Assembly: GCF_001542915.1 (NCBI RefSeq)
Contig: NZ_LNNH01000004.1
Span: 1 to 64,000, forward strand
DNA length: 64,000 nucleotides
Reading direction: 5' to 3'
Origin: Peribacillus simplex
GTDB taxonomy: Bacteria > Bacillota > Bacilli > Bacillales > DSM-1321
Shown in pieces: positions 45,048 through 54,587 of the stretch (its first letter is position 1; each line of letters opens with the position of its first letter). Position numbers and translations under genes: made by a program. The notes below the pieces were generated by a model, which worked only from the letters and a program-made list of their open reading frames with translations, was not told the origin of the DNA and made no database searches.

Positions 45048-45135
45048 ACCATTATGAACCAGGGATAATAAGGATTTTTTTATCTTTTGTCTTCGTGAAA
45101 AAAGGAAACAAAAATGATTTTCTAAGAAGGTTTGA

Positions 45136-45465
45136 TTGTCTATTTTATTGCATTGTTTGCGCAAACTCCATGATAAGGAAAAGTGCTCCATCAACCTCCC
45201 TTATGCTATTGGTGCTGGCAGATTTCACAGTAAACAAGTCAAAGGCGGACAATACAAGGAACCCGAAAAAAAACATCATGTTCAGTATTCATTTTTGTTT
45301 ATGAAACCAAGCGGAGATCAATTGAGTGAGATAGCCAACTTTATTGAGTCTGGTAAAATCAAACCGATCATCGATAAGGTATTTCCATTTAATGATGCTC
45401 AAAAAGCGATGGAATATGCGGAGTCGGGAAGGGCTAAAGGAAAAATAATTTTAAAAATCAGGTAG
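45136..45465 (+). pseudogene. Zinc-type alcohol dehydrogenase / quinone oxidoreductase, C-terminal remnant
   Basis: The last 60 codons read YSFLFMKPSGDQLSEIANFIESGKIKPIIDKVFPFNDAQKAMEYAESGRAKGKIILKI, a clean medium-chain dehydrogenase C-terminus (F-x-x-x-x-A-Q-K-A-x-x-Y-x-E-S-G-R-x-x-G-K). The preceding part of the frame is not family-like, and the catalytic and nucleotide-binding domains are absent. It is a truncated gene, probably left by a deletion joining the upstream methyltransferase region to this tail. Confidence 0.7.
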
Positions 45466-45897
45466 CGTTTTCATTCAATAGCGCATGTTGCCTTTAACCA
45501 TAAAAATCCATCTTGTAGAATGTTTGATCCCAATGGATTGTATTCACAATGGCTGTTTCGCATACTTTGTTGCTATTCACCAAGTAATACGGTGTGGTTA
45601 AATTTCCTGCCATGTTCGCTTATCCAGAGGACGGGCGGTGAGGTCTCGCCTGTACCGCTGCCCGCACGGGAGTCTCGCACTTCCGTTCAACCGTTTCGAA
45701 TAATAACAACTTTCCTATCAATCTTTATTTTTAAGTTACTTATGATAACGCCTCTAAAAAAAGGTTTTATTGATGAGAAACAGAATAGTTATAATCAGGC
45801 CCTTGTATTTTGTGAGTCAGTGATGGGTGATAGCCTAGTTATGTTGTGTGTTTCTGAAATTATTTTAAGGTCTGGTGGCTGGAAGGGAGTTTTTTCG
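45466..45897. other. Intergenic region with a degenerate Bacillus repeat
   Basis: About 430 nt. It contains the GC-rich repeat at 45620-45695 and no supportable gene. An open frame reads through from 45520 into the methyltransferase, but only the ATG at 45898 has a ribosome site. Confidence 0.45.
45620..45695 (-). repeat. Degenerate Bacillus intergenic repeat
   Basis: Read on the minus strand this contains GGAAGTGCGAGACTCCCG...CGGGCAG...ACAGGCGAGACC, the hallmark of a widespread intergenic repeat of Bacillus (GCGAGACTCCTGCGGG...GTGAGACCCCGCAGG), partly truncated. Related, more worn copies are at 56440-56590 and 62495-62590. Confidence 0.55.
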
Positions 45898-46593
45898 ATG
45901 AATATACATACTTGGCATAAGGAATCGAAAAAGGAATGGGATGACTTTGCGCCTATGTGGGTGAAGAATTCGCAAGAAATGTGGGAGACGGGTAGCCGGA
46001 AAAATATTATTCCGTTTATTTCCGGCTATGTGCAATCGGGTCTGAAAGTGGCCGACATAGGCTGTGGAGATGGAGTGGGCTCATTAAAACTTGCAGAAGC
46101 GGGATTTGAAGTGATTGGCGTCGATTTATCAAGTGTCATGATAGAATTTGCAAAAGGGAAAACGGCCAATCATCCCAATCTATCATTTCTTCAAGGAGAT
46201 TTTACTAACCTGCCATTCAAAGATGAAGAAATGGAGGCGGCAATGGTCATTAATTCGTTGGAATACACGGGTGAACCTTTAACCGTGATGAAGGAAATCT
46301 GGCGGATCATGAAGCCCGGGGGGCATGTTTGTTTCGGGATACTTGGTCCGACAGCGGAACCGCGGAAACATTTCAGTTATCAACGGTTATTAGGGGACGA
46401 AGTGATCATGAATACCATGCTGCCATGGGAATTCGAAAAAATGGCAACGGAAATGGGATGGAAAACGGTCGCTGATACCGGAGTAGCGAAAAGAGGGGTC
46501 GACTATACTAAACTAGGACATTTCTCGAAGGATTTAAAGCAAGCGGTATCGTTCATGTGGTTATTCCTCCTTCAAAAAGAGGTGGCAGAGTGA
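45898..46593 (+). CDS. Class I SAM-dependent methyltransferase
   Basis: 231 residues. Motif I VADIGCGDGVGSLKLA, the acidic GVDLSS, MVINSLEYTGEPLTVMKEIWRIMKPGGHVCFG are complete, the UbiE/Methyltransf_11 pattern. Substrate unknown. The ATG at 45898 has GGAAGGGAG about 8 nt upstream. Its TGA overlaps the ATG of the AIM24 gene by one base, so the two are coupled. Confidence 0.87.
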   Translation: MNIHTWHKESKKEWDDFAPMWVKNSQEMWETGSRKNIIPFISGYVQSGLKVADIGCGDGVGSLKLAEAGFEVIGVDLSSVMIEFAKGKTANHPNLSFLQGDFTNLPFKDEEMEAAMVINSLEYTGEPLTVMKEIWRIMKPGGHVCFGILGPTAEPRKHFSYQRLLGDEVIMNTMLPWEFEKMATEMGWKTVADTGVAKRGVDYTKLGHFSKDLKQAVSFMWLFLLQKEVAE

Positions 46594-47288
46594 TGGAGAA
46601 GTATCAAATCTATCAATTCGTCGAAAAGACGAAGCAGCAGGATAAAGGGCAGGGCTTATTCGAGTTAGAAACGGAACGAATTCTGGAAATCAACCTGGAA
46701 GAGCAAATCTGGGCAAAAATGGGGACGATGGTATCTTATCGGGGCCAGATTAAATTCGAACGGGAAGGAATCTTGGAGCATGGTTTAGGTAAGCTCTTCA
46801 AAAAAGCATTAACTGGCGAGGGTGCATCTTTAATGAAAGCGACCGGAACCGGCAAGCTATATGTCGCGGACCAGGGGAAGAAAATTTCAATTTTACAGTT
46901 GAATGGCGAATCCATCTGTGTCAACGGAAATGATTTACTCGCCTTTGAACCGGGCATTCAATGGGATATAAAAATGATGCGGCGCATTGCCGGTTTACTG
47001 GCGGGGGGGTTATTCAATGTCAGGCTCGAGGGAAAAGGGATGGTGGCATTCACTTCCCATTATGAACCGCTTACGTTAATTGTGGAACCAGGTAATCCGG
47101 TTTATACGGACCCGAACGCCACTGTTGCCTGGTCCGGGGATCTCCAGCCTGAATTCGTGACAGATGTTTCATTAAAGTCGTTTTTCGGACGGGGAAGCGG
47201 CGAATCCGTCCAAATGAAATTCAATGGTCGGGGTTTCGTGGTCGTCCAACCTTATGAAGAGGTTTATTTCGGCAATAAAGAGTCATGA
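46593..47288 (+). CDS. AIM24-family protein
   Basis: 231 residues, a beta-rich fold with the family repeats (IWAKMGTMVSYRGQIKFERE, GTGKLYVADQGKKISILQL, VNGNDLLAFEPGIQWDIKMM, LIVEPGNPVYTDPNATVAWSG). AIM24/TIGR00266 proteins are found across life with no fixed biochemical role. No signal peptide or membrane segment. GAGGTGG lies 9 nt ahead of the ATG, which overlaps the methyltransferase stop (TGATG). A terminator follows directly. Confidence 0.88.
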   Translation: MEKYQIYQFVEKTKQQDKGQGLFELETERILEINLEEQIWAKMGTMVSYRGQIKFEREGILEHGLGKLFKKALTGEGASLMKATGTGKLYVADQGKKISILQLNGESICVNGNDLLAFEPGIQWDIKMMRRIAGLLAGGLFNVRLEGKGMVAFTSHYEPLTLIVEPGNPVYTDPNATVAWSGDLQPEFVTDVSLKSFFGRGSGESVQMKFNGRGFVVVQPYEEVYFGNKES

Positions 47289-47327
47289 AACAAAAAACCT
47301 GGGTAAAAACTCAGGTTTTTTTGTTTC
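47288..47327 (+). terminator. Terminator of the methyltransferase-AIM24 operon
   Basis: AAAAAACCTG-type stem (about 47293-47303 with 47311-47322) flanked by AAAC/GTTT, with a seven-T run. It starts at the AIM24 stop codon. Confidence 0.85.
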
Positions 47328-47403
47328 CCAAGAGAGATATGAAAGGGGCTGCCCGAAGAAAAAACTACCTAGTAAAAGCATAACCAACCTTTCCCTTTCT
47401 CTT

Positions 47404-48312
47404 TCAATCCCACTCATAGGGAGTAGACTGGTAGACATAATAGTTGAGCCAATTAGAGAACATCAGGCTGCAATGGCTCTTCCAGCGGTGAAGCGGGACC
47501 TTCGAAGGGTCATCATCAGGAAAATAATTTTCAGGCAGCTGCGTATCGACCCCTCGTTCCCTATCGCGCCTATACTCGTCACCGAGGGTTTCGGCGTCAT
47601 ATTCGAAATGGCCGGTCACCATGATCCTTTTGCCATCGCTTGAAGCGGCAATCAAAACACCGGCTTGGTCGGATTGAGCCAAAATCTTCAATTCGGCAAT
47701 GCTGATAAGCTTTTGATAGTCAATATCCGTATAGCGTGAATGAGGAGCCATGAAATAATCATCGAACCCGCGGACGAGATTTTCTTTTGGTTCAAGTACC
47801 TCATGCCTGTATATGCCAAAGCATTTCTCCGGCAGCTCGTATTTGCCTATCCCATAATGATGGTACAGGGCAGCTTGAGCTCCCCAACAGATATGTAAAG
47901 TGGATGTAACATTTTTTGAGGACCAGTCCATGATGCTTTGCAGTTCTTCCCAATAATTCACGTCAGAGAATTTCAGCTTCTCGACGGGGGCGCCTGTAAT
48001 GATCATGCCGTCGAATCGCTTTGTCCTTATATCATCAAAGGATTTGTAAAACTGATCCAAGTGAAATTTGCTTGTGTTTTTTGATTCGTGAGTGCTCAAG
48101 CGCAGGAATGAAATATTTACTTGAATCGGAGTATTGCCAAGAAAGCGCAGTAACTGAGCCTCTGTTTTTTCTTTCTCAGGCATCAGGTTCAAGATCAATA
48201 TATTCAATGGGCGGATTTCCTGCTTGGTAGCTCTCTCCTCATCCATCACAAAGATATTTTCCTGTTCTAAAATCTCCTTAGCCGGCAGTTGTTCCGGTAT
48301 TCTGATTGGCAT
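47404..48312 (-). CDS. metA: Homoserine O-acyltransferase MetA (probably O-acetyltransferase)
   Basis: 302 residues. The catalytic Cys142 ([11 protein letters not shown]), His235 and Glu237 (TGHFEYD) are present. Residue 111 is Glu ([11 protein letters not shown]); in this family Glu at 111 favours acetyl-CoA and Gly favours succinyl-CoA, so O-acetyl-homoserine is the expected product. It is the first step of methionine synthesis from homoserine, in the cytoplasm. No S-box riboswitch was recognised in the short upstream spacer. It is divergent from the next gene. Confidence 0.95.
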   Translation of the reverse strand: MPIRIPEQLPAKEILEQENIFVMDEERATKQEIRPLNILILNLMPEKEKTEAQLLRFLGNTPIQVNISFLRLSTHESKNTSKFHLDQFYKSFDDIRTKRFDGMIITGAPVEKLKFSDVNYWEELQSIMDWSSKNVTSTLHICWGAQAALYHHYGIGKYELPEKCFGIYRHEVLEPKENLVRGFDDYFMAPHSRYTDIDYQKLISIAELKILAQSDQAGVLIAASSDGKRIMVTGHFEYDAETLGDEYRRDRERGVDTQLPENYFPDDDPSKVPLHRWKSHCSLMFSNWLNYYVYQSTPYEWD

Positions 48313-48474
48313 GTTTATCCTCCTTCACCAAAATCATAATATTTTAATTATATAGAAAATTAGCGAATAGAAAAGCTATTTTAATAATTTGTTGTAAATC
48401 GGAGAAGGAAATGGCCCGTTAATGATAAAATGGGATGACGATAATAAACGCAAGAAGTCGGAGGTGTATGGAGA

Positions 48475-49008
48475 GTGTTTGATCCTACAGCATTTGAAAA
48501 CATGAAAGTGGTATTGGAAGGAGCGGTTTATGACCGTGATTTCGTTGGCGACATAACAGTCATAAGCCGTGATGATATCGTGAATCTCTCTACCATGTCC
48601 AGAACCTATAAGATTGGGCTGGAATTGAAGCAATACATGGCGCCCATTTCCATTAGCGGTGCAATCGAGATACACGCTGGAATCGAAAACCTAAGTGCAG
48701 AGTTACTTGAAGGCCATATTAATGAAACACATACCGGATGCACGGTCGATATTTTCATCTCCATCCCGGCAAAGCTTGATGAAGTGATAGCCCAAGAGCT
48801 TTTGAACCAGTTGGAAAGAATATGGGGAGATCAGAGAATCATAACTTTCAAGACCAGCAAAACGGTCCGTAAAAAGGAGAAGCCCGATTATTCTACTGTT
48901 TGCAAGGTTTCTTTCGGAAGACTTGTGAAAGAAGAACAAATGGAAGACTTGGAAGATATGGTGGAGTATTTGATACAATCCATACAAGCAGTGAAGATTC
49001 AGGAATAA
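48475..49008 (+). CDS. Conserved hypothetical protein
   Basis: 177 residues, soluble. It starts with GTG (GGAGGTG 8 nt upstream). Alternating strands and helices are seen; an NETHTGCTVDIFISIPAKLDEVIAQELLNQLERIW segment could be an alpha/beta unit, followed by a basic stretch KTSKTVRKKEKPD. I do not recognise the family. It lies between divergent metA and a glutathione peroxidase gene, 84 nt before the latter, in a conserved block. Confidence 0.75.
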   Translation: MFDPTAFENMKVVLEGAVYDRDFVGDITVISRDDIVNLSTMSRTYKIGLELKQYMAPISISGAIEIHAGIENLSAELLEGHINETHTGCTVDIFISIPAKLDEVIAQELLNQLERIWGDQRIITFKTSKTVRKKEKPDYSTVCKVSFGRLVKEEQMEDLEDMVEYLIQSIQAVKIQE

Positions 49009-49092
49009 TGGGTAAAGAAGAATAGTAAAATTGGTAAATGCACCTCTATATACGGTAAAATGACAGCATCATACCATAGGGGGAGATCATAC

Positions 49093-49569
49093 ATGTCCAT
49101 ATATGAATTTAAGGTCAATAAAATAAATGGCGAAACCATCTCGCTTGAAGAATACAGAGGCAAAGTAATGATTATAGTGAATACCGCAAGCAAATGCGGT
49201 TTTTCGCCACAGTATGATGATTTGCAAAGCCTATATGTACAATATGAAGGACAGGGATTGGTCATCCTTGGGTTTCCGTGCAATCAGTTTTTGAACCAGG
49301 AGCCAGGAGATGATTTGGAAATCGATTCATATTGTAAACTGAATCATGGCGTCACCTTCCCGATGTTTGCAAAAGTGAATGTCAATGGAAAGGAAGCTCA
49401 TCCATTATTCAGCTATCTGGCTGAAAATGCTCCAGGATTGATGGGGTCGAAATCGATAAAGTGGAATTTCACGAAGTTCTTGATCGATCGTGAAGGAAAT
49501 ATCATCAGTCGCTACGCACCCAAAACAAAACCATTGGAGCTTGAAAGCGATATAAAAAAATTATTATGA
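49093..49569 (+). CDS. bsaA: Glutathione peroxidase-family thiol peroxidase
   Basis: 158 residues. The catalytic Cys35 ([12 protein letters not shown]) replaces selenocysteine; Gln70 (LNQEPG), Trp124 and Asn125 (KWNFTKF) complete the tetrad. FPCNQF is the conserved loop. Bacterial members reduce peroxides, usually with thioredoxin. GGGGAGA precedes the ATG by about 7 nt. In B. subtilis bsaA is also a neighbour of metA, as I recall, which supports the symbol. Confidence 0.93.
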   Translation: MSIYEFKVNKINGETISLEEYRGKVMIIVNTASKCGFSPQYDDLQSLYVQYEGQGLVILGFPCNQFLNQEPGDDLEIDSYCKLNHGVTFPMFAKVNVNGKEAHPLFSYLAENAPGLMGSKSIKWNFTKFLIDREGNIISRYAPKTKPLELESDIKKLL

Positions 49570-49591
49570 AAAATCAAATCGAGTTCATCAG

Positions 49592-49619
49592 AAAGAGCAT
49601 GTTCTGTTGGGCTCTTTTT
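49592..49619 (+). terminator. Terminator of bsaA
   Basis: AAAGAGC (49592-49598) pairs with GCTCTTT (49611-49617), then further T residues. Confidence 0.75.
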
Positions 49620-49681
49620 GTGCACCGCAGTTCCTTTTTCTAATGAATTAGTTGGAGTGGGATATAACTAGGGGGAAAACG

Positions 49682-50527
49682 ATGGAGCGAATCGCATGGG
49701 TAACGGACAGTACGGGAACTTTAGACGAAGATTTATCAATGAATGAACATGTTTACGTCGTTCCGATGGTCGTCATCATCGATGGAAAGGAATATGAAGA
49801 CGGTGTCGACCTTTTACCTGAAGAGCTATACCGGAGGATGCGGGAGGAAAAAATAAACGCAACGACTTCACAGCCATCGGTCGGCAGATTCCATGCATTG
49901 TATAAGGAACTGGAAAAAGATTATGATCGGATCATAGCTGTCCACCTTTCAGGTGAATTGAGCGGGACCGTTTCTGCAAGCAGGCAAGCTGGCCAAATGG
50001 TTACGATTCCCGTTGACGTATTTGATACGTTACTTATCTCCTTTCCGATGATCTTGATCTTGAAAAGGCTGATGCAATATATGAATGAAGGGCTTTCCAT
50101 CGAAGAAGCCTTCGCGAAAACGAGGATGTATGCGGATAACCATGAAACCTATGTGGTAATCGGTTCTTTGGATCAGCTCCATCGCAGCGGGAGGCTAACG
50201 AACACACAATATATTCTTGGAAGTCTTTTGAGCTTCAAGCCGATCATTTCGATCGAGAACGGTTTGCTTCAGACTAAGTCGAAGCCTCGAAATCTAAAAA
50301 AAGCGGAAAAACTGATTTTCTCGGATCTTCACCGATCCGACGAAACGGGAAAAGTAAAAGAGTGCACCATCTTATATGGTGAGATGCTGGAAGAGGCCCT
50401 TAGATGGAAAAAACGGATTTCTGAAGAATGTCCCCACATCATTTCCCATATATCACCGCTTGGCAGTGCGATAGGCGTCCATACCGGGGAACAGACGATT
50501 GGACTGAGTTGGTTCCATGAAGATTAA
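49682..50527 (+). CDS. DegV-family fatty-acid-binding protein
   Basis: 281 residues. IAWVTDSTGTL at the N-terminus, the TTSQPSVGRF segment, and HLSGELSGTVSAS carry the conserved Ser/Thr contacts of DegV/FakB proteins, which present fatty acids to the kinase FakA. The C-terminal lid domain includes SLDQLHRSGRL and a final GSAIGVHTGEQTIGL. The start at 49682 follows a GGGGG site. It is 54 nt before the HD hydrolase gene. Confidence 0.92.
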   Translation: MERIAWVTDSTGTLDEDLSMNEHVYVVPMVVIIDGKEYEDGVDLLPEELYRRMREEKINATTSQPSVGRFHALYKELEKDYDRIIAVHLSGELSGTVSASRQAGQMVTIPVDVFDTLLISFPMILILKRLMQYMNEGLSIEEAFAKTRMYADNHETYVVIGSLDQLHRSGRLTNTQYILGSLLSFKPIISIENGLLQTKSKPRNLKKAEKLIFSDLHRSDETGKVKECTILYGEMLEEALRWKKRISEECPHIISHISPLGSAIGVHTGEQTIGLSWFHED

Positions 50528-50580
50528 AGCACAACTATACTGAGAACCATGGTAAAATGGAAAGGACATGGAGTGGTGAT

Positions 50581-51225
50581 ATGAAGCAAAAGATGATCGG
50601 TTTAACGGAGAAGTATGTTTATGATCAATTGAACTTAGATGCCAGCGGCCATGATTGGTTCCATATCGATCGTGTTCGGAAGCTGGCTTTACATATTGCA
50701 AAAGAAGAAAAAAGGGGGAATGCGTTCATCATTGAAATGGCCGCACTCCTTCATGATATCCCGGATGATAAGTTAAACGACGATGTTGATGCAGCGTGGG
50801 GCAAGCTGGACGATTGGTTGCAGGAATTAAAGCTGGATGAAGATCGTGTTAAGGCCATACAAGAGATCATCCGCACCATTTCGTATAGTTCCGGGCAGCT
50901 GAAGCTGCCTTCCATCGAGGCTGAAATCGTTCAGGATGCCGATCGCCTCGATGCAATTGGTGCCATCGGGATTGCCAGGACATTTGCTTTTGGGGGGAAG
51001 AAGGGACAGCCCATGTATGATCCCGAGCTGCCGGTAAGGGAAAATATGTCCAAGATGGAGTACAGGAAGGGGAAAAGTTCTTCCGTTCATCACTTTTATG
51101 AAAAATTACTGCGCTTGCAAGATAAGCTTAATACAAGTACGGCGAAGAAGATTGCTAGTGAAAGACATGAATATATGGTTGGATATTTAAAGGAATTTTA
51201 TAAGGAATGGGATGTACGCTTATGA
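50581..51225 (+). CDS. ypgQ: HD-domain phosphohydrolase (YpgQ-like)
   Basis: 214 residues. The HD metal site is visible: His in SGHDWFHIDRV, His-Asp in ALLHDIPDD, and Asp in QDADRLDAIGAIGIART. This order matches YpgQ/YedJ, Mn-dependent (d)NTP pyrophosphohydrolases of Bacillus. The start at 50581 is preceded by GGAGTGGTG. The stop overlaps the ATG of the following ABC-F gene by 4 nt (ATGA), indicating coupling. The symbol is by resemblance and neighbourhood. Confidence 0.85.
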   Translation: MKQKMIGLTEKYVYDQLNLDASGHDWFHIDRVRKLALHIAKEEKRGNAFIIEMAALLHDIPDDKLNDDVDAAWGKLDDWLQELKLDEDRVKAIQEIIRTISYSSGQLKLPSIEAEIVQDADRLDAIGAIGIARTFAFGGKKGQPMYDPELPVRENMSKMEYRKGKSSSVHHFYEKLLRLQDKLNTSTAKKIASERHEYMVGYLKEFYKEWDVRL

Positions 51226-53099
51226 AAGTATTTAGCATGGAACATGTAATGAAAACGCAAGGGGAGAAACTCCTTTTTAAGGATGTTTCTTTTTCCATCA
51301 CCGAAGGGGAAAAAATCGGGATCGTCGGTATCAATGGCACCGGTAAATCCACATTGTTGAATATCATTGCCGGATTGGAAGATAGTGATCTGGGAACGAA
51401 GGATCACCCGAATGATTACACGATTTCTTATCTTTCGCAAGATCCGCATTTTGATGAGAATTTGACGATCATGGAATATATGTACGAAAGCTCAACTCCG
51501 GTATTCTCGTTGATAAAGGAGTATGAAAAAACGCTGATTCAACTCCAGCTGGACCCACAGAATGGGGCTGTACAGGATCGATTGCTGAAGCAGCAGCAGG
51601 ATATGGACACACTTGGCGCATGGGATACCAGTGCCAATGCGAGAACGATACTGACCAAGCTTGGCCTTCCAGATCACTCAAGGAAGCTGGGGGAGCTGTC
51701 AGGCGGCCAAAAAAAACGTGCGGCCCTTGCAAAAACGCTGATCGAGACGCCTGACCTGCTGATCCTTGACGAGCCTACGAACCATCTTGACTTCGAAAGC
51801 ATTACTTGGCTGGAAGAATACTTGGGGAAGTACCAGAAGTCGGTATTATTTGTCACCCATGATCGCTATTTCCTTGATCGTGTATCCAATAAAATTTGGG
51901 AAATTGCCCAAACGCAGCTTTTCGAATACAAAGGAAATTATGCAGATTATTTAGAGTCCAAAGCCATCCGTGAAGAGAACGAATCCGCCGAGAGGTCGAA
52001 AAAAGAAAGCTTATTCAAAAAAGAGCTGGCCTGGATCCGTAAAGGTGCAAAGGCACGTACAACGAAGCAAAAGGCTCGTATCCAGCGCTTTGAAACGTTG
52101 GAATCGGGTGTGAAGGATAAGCAAAAAACGGAGAGCCTGGAAATGGAATTGAGTGGCGCCCGACTTGGAAAGAAGGTACTGGAGCTGCAAGATGTCTCTA
52201 AATCCTTTGGAGATCAGTCCATTATCAGCCGGTTTTCCTTCCTCTTCAAGCCAGGAGATCGAATTGGCATTGTCGGCAATAATGGCAGTGGGAAATCGAC
52301 CCTGTTGAATATATTGGCCGGACGGGAGCCAATTGATGAAGGAAATGTGGAAATGGGGCAAACCGTTAAAATCGGCTACTATACCCAGGAAAGCGCCGAT
52401 ATGGATGAGAACCTCCGCATGATCGAGTATATTCGCGAAACGGCCGATTCGATCGCCCTTAAAGATGGAAGCTTCATTTCCGCCGCACAGATGCTTGAAA
52501 GGTTCCTCTTTCCGATGGGATCTCATGGAACACCGATCCGCAAGCTTTCCGGTGGCGAAAAAAGGCGATTATATCTCCTGAATATATTGATGGGGGCACC
52601 TAATGTGCTGCTATTGGATGAACCGACGAATGACCTGGACACGCAAACCTTAACGGTACTTGAAGATTATCTAGAAACGTTTTCAGGTGTCGTCATCACC
52701 GTATCACATGATCGGTATTTCCTGGATAAGACGTGCCATCAGCTTCTTGTTTTCAAGAATAAAGGGGAAATCGATTTCTATTATGGGAATTACTCTGAGT
52801 TCTTGGAAGAAAAGACGGAAGAGGCGGCACCGGTAAAAACGCCTGAGCCTCTGCCGAACCGGACAGAAAAGAAAAAGAAAAAGCTGACCTATGCCGAAAG
52901 TAAGGAATGGGAAGAGATAGAGGGGAACATGGAGCAAGTCGAGCTGCGCCTGAAAGACATCACGACAGACATGTCATCAGCAGGGAGCGATTTTGAACAA
53001 GTCCGCCTTCTGCTTGAAGAAGAAAAGGAATTAACGGAAAAACTGGAGCATATGCTGGAAAGATGGACGTATCTAGCGGAAAAATTGGAAGAAGAATAA
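51222..53099 (+). CDS. ABC-F ATPase (Uup/YfmR-like)
   Basis: 625 residues, two ABC domains and no membrane segment. Walker A motifs GINGTGKS (36-43) and GNNGSGKS (about 352-359), signatures LSGGQKKR and LSGGEKRR, and Walker B LLILDEPTNHLD / VLLLDEPTNDLD are intact. A linker with a coiled-coil tail (about 545-625) is typical of Uup-type proteins. ABC-F proteins act on the ribosome, easing stalled translation. The ATG overlaps the ypgQ stop. A terminator follows. Confidence 0.93.
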   Translation: MKVFSMEHVMKTQGEKLLFKDVSFSITEGEKIGIVGINGTGKSTLLNIIAGLEDSDLGTKDHPNDYTISYLSQDPHFDENLTIMEYMYESSTPVFSLIKEYEKTLIQLQLDPQNGAVQDRLLKQQQDMDTLGAWDTSANARTILTKLGLPDHSRKLGELSGGQKKRAALAKTLIETPDLLILDEPTNHLDFESITWLEEYLGKYQKSVLFVTHDRYFLDRVSNKIWEIAQTQLFEYKGNYADYLESKAIREENESAERSKKESLFKKELAWIRKGAKARTTKQKARIQRFETLESGVKDKQKTESLEMELSGARLGKKVLELQDVSKSFGDQSIISRFSFLFKPGDRIGIVGNNGSGKSTLLNILAGREPIDEGNVEMGQTVKIGYYTQESADMDENLRMIEYIRETADSIALKDGSFISAAQMLERFLFPMGSHGTPIRKLSGGEKRRLYLLNILMGAPNVLLLDEPTNDLDTQTLTVLEDYLETFSGVVITVSHDRYFLDKTCHQLLVFKNKGEIDFYYGNYSEFLEEKTEEAAPVKTPEPLPNRTEKKKKKLTYAESKEWEEIEGNMEQVELRLKDITTDMSSAGSDFEQVRLLLEEEKELTEKLEHMLERWTYLAEKLEEE

Positions 53100-53104
53100 G
53101 CGGG

Positions 53105-53144
53105 GACTGGCCCAAGGGAGAAAGCTTGGGTCAGTCTTTTTTTT
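53105..53144 (+). terminator. Terminator of the ypgQ-ABC-F operon
   Basis: 12-bp stem (53105-53116 with 53125-53136, one wobble) followed by eight T residues. Confidence 0.92.
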
Positions 53145-53228
53145 CGTCAACCCCAATTGCATGAGAAACTGGAGCCGTTGTGATAATATCTAGTACATGG
53201 AAACGTTTTGTAAAAGGAGAGATACACA

Positions 53229-54368
53229 TTGAAAATTAAATCAATAGAACCGACACCAAGTCCAAATACAATGAAAATCAATCTGACAGAGGAGCTTTCA
53301 GCTGGTAAAAGCAATAATTATAAGAAGGATCAAGCTGAGCAGGCCCCACAGTTAATCAAGGATTTATTCACGATCGATGGGGTCAAGGGTGTCTATCATG
53401 TTGCGGACTTCCTGGCGATCGAGCGCAATGCGAAATATGATTGGAAAGATATTTTGGTCCAGATCCGTCAGGTATTCGGGGAAAAAACCGAGGAACAAAA
53501 CGAGGAAACGATCTTAAATGAACATTATGGTGAAGTGACTGTTGCCATTCAACAATTCAAAGGGATTCCGATGCAGATCAAAGCCAGTGATAGCCAGCAG
53601 GAAAAACGTTTTGCATTGCCTGAGTACTTCCTGAAGGGCATTGCTGCTGCACAAAAAGAAGATGATAACGTGGTCTTGCTTCGAAAATGGAAGGATTACG
53701 GGATAAGATATGGAGATATGGAAGATATCGTCAAGGAAGTATCGGACGAGCTAATCGCGGCTTATCCGGAAGAACGGATTAAACAGCTTGCAGCGGCAGC
53801 TGATCTACTGACCGATAAAAAAGAAGCATTCGTGAAACGTCCAAAAATAAAATTGACGGCCGAAATGCTGAATGATGAAAGCTGGGAAAAACGGTATCAG
53901 GCGTTAGAACAAATGGAAGATCCAACCGTCGATGATATTCCGGTATTGGATATGGCCCTTGCCGATAGCAAAGTCTCCATCAGAAGGCTAGCGGTTGTCT
54001 ATTTAGGCATGATCGAAGACAGACAAGTGCTTCCAAGCCTGTATAAGGCATTGAAGGATAAGAGTGCTGCCGTAAGACGGACGGCTGGTGACTGTTTATC
54101 CGACCTGGGCTTTGAAGAAGCGATGGGGGAAATGTCACAATCACTATCGGATAAAAATAAATTGGTCAGATGGAGGGCGGCGATGTTTTTATACGAAGCT
54201 GGTGATGAATCGACTCTCCAGTCCTTAAAGAAAGCAGAGCAGGATCCCGAATTCGAAGTCGCCCTGCAAATCAAGATGGCGATCGCCCGGATTGAAAATG
54301 GAGAAGAAGCAAAAGGCTCGGTGTGGAAGCAGATGACAGAATCAAGACAACCGAACGATGAAAGATAA
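53229..54368 (+). CDS. ypgR: Conserved virulence factor C-like protein (Nfu-N domain plus HEAT repeats)
   Basis: 379 residues. The N-terminal 90 residues form an Nfu-N-like domain (IEPTPSPNTMKINL...GVYHVADFLAIERNAKYDWKDIL). The C-terminal half (about 215-360) consists of HEAT-type repeats (KVSIRRLAVVYLGMIEDRQVLPSL, SAAVRRTAGDCLSDLGFEEAM, LVRWRAAMFLYEAG). This matches CvfC of staphylococci and B. subtilis YpgR. Biochemical role unknown. TTG start at 53229 with AAAAGGAGAG upstream. Confidence 0.9.
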   Translation: MKIKSIEPTPSPNTMKINLTEELSAGKSNNYKKDQAEQAPQLIKDLFTIDGVKGVYHVADFLAIERNAKYDWKDILVQIRQVFGEKTEEQNEETILNEHYGEVTVAIQQFKGIPMQIKASDSQQEKRFALPEYFLKGIAAAQKEDDNVVLLRKWKDYGIRYGDMEDIVKEVSDELIAAYPEERIKQLAAAADLLTDKKEAFVKRPKIKLTAEMLNDESWEKRYQALEQMEDPTVDDIPVLDMALADSKVSIRRLAVVYLGMIEDRQVLPSLYKALKDKSAAVRRTAGDCLSDLGFEEAMGEMSQSLSDKNKLVRWRAAMFLYEAGDESTLQSLKKAEQDPEFEVALQIKMAIARIENGEEAKGSVWKQMTESRQPNDER

Positions 54369-54398
54369 TCAAAAAAATAAGAAGGTCCATAAAAGGTA

Positions 54399-54432
54399 AA
54401 GGCATGCGGGTGATATCCCCATGCTTTTTCTT
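54399..54432 (+). terminator. Terminator of ypgR
   Basis: GCATG-C-GGG (54402-54410) pairs with CCC-C-ATGC (54417-54424), then TTTTTC and further T-rich sequence. Confidence 0.7.
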
Positions 54433-54559
54433 TTTTGCTCCAGGCATTTTTGACTAGCATGTAGGAACGATTTTTGTTACGATATCGAATTTATATCAAT
54501 AATAACGGGTTCTATTATTTTAGAAAAATGATTTATATAAAAATTTAAACAATGAATGG

Positions 54560-54587
54560 TTGCAATTGCATGTAAATATGTTAGAAT
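54560..54587 (+). promoter_or_regulatory. Promoter of ilvD
   Basis: TTGCAA (54560-54565) and TAGAAT (54582-54587) with a 16-nt spacer, 70 nt before the ATG in an AT-rich region. Confidence 0.5.

Noticed and set aside
48313..48470. S-box (SAM) riboswitch upstream of metA
   Set aside because: The spacer is short and lacks the S-box core and a terminator hairpin on the minus strand.
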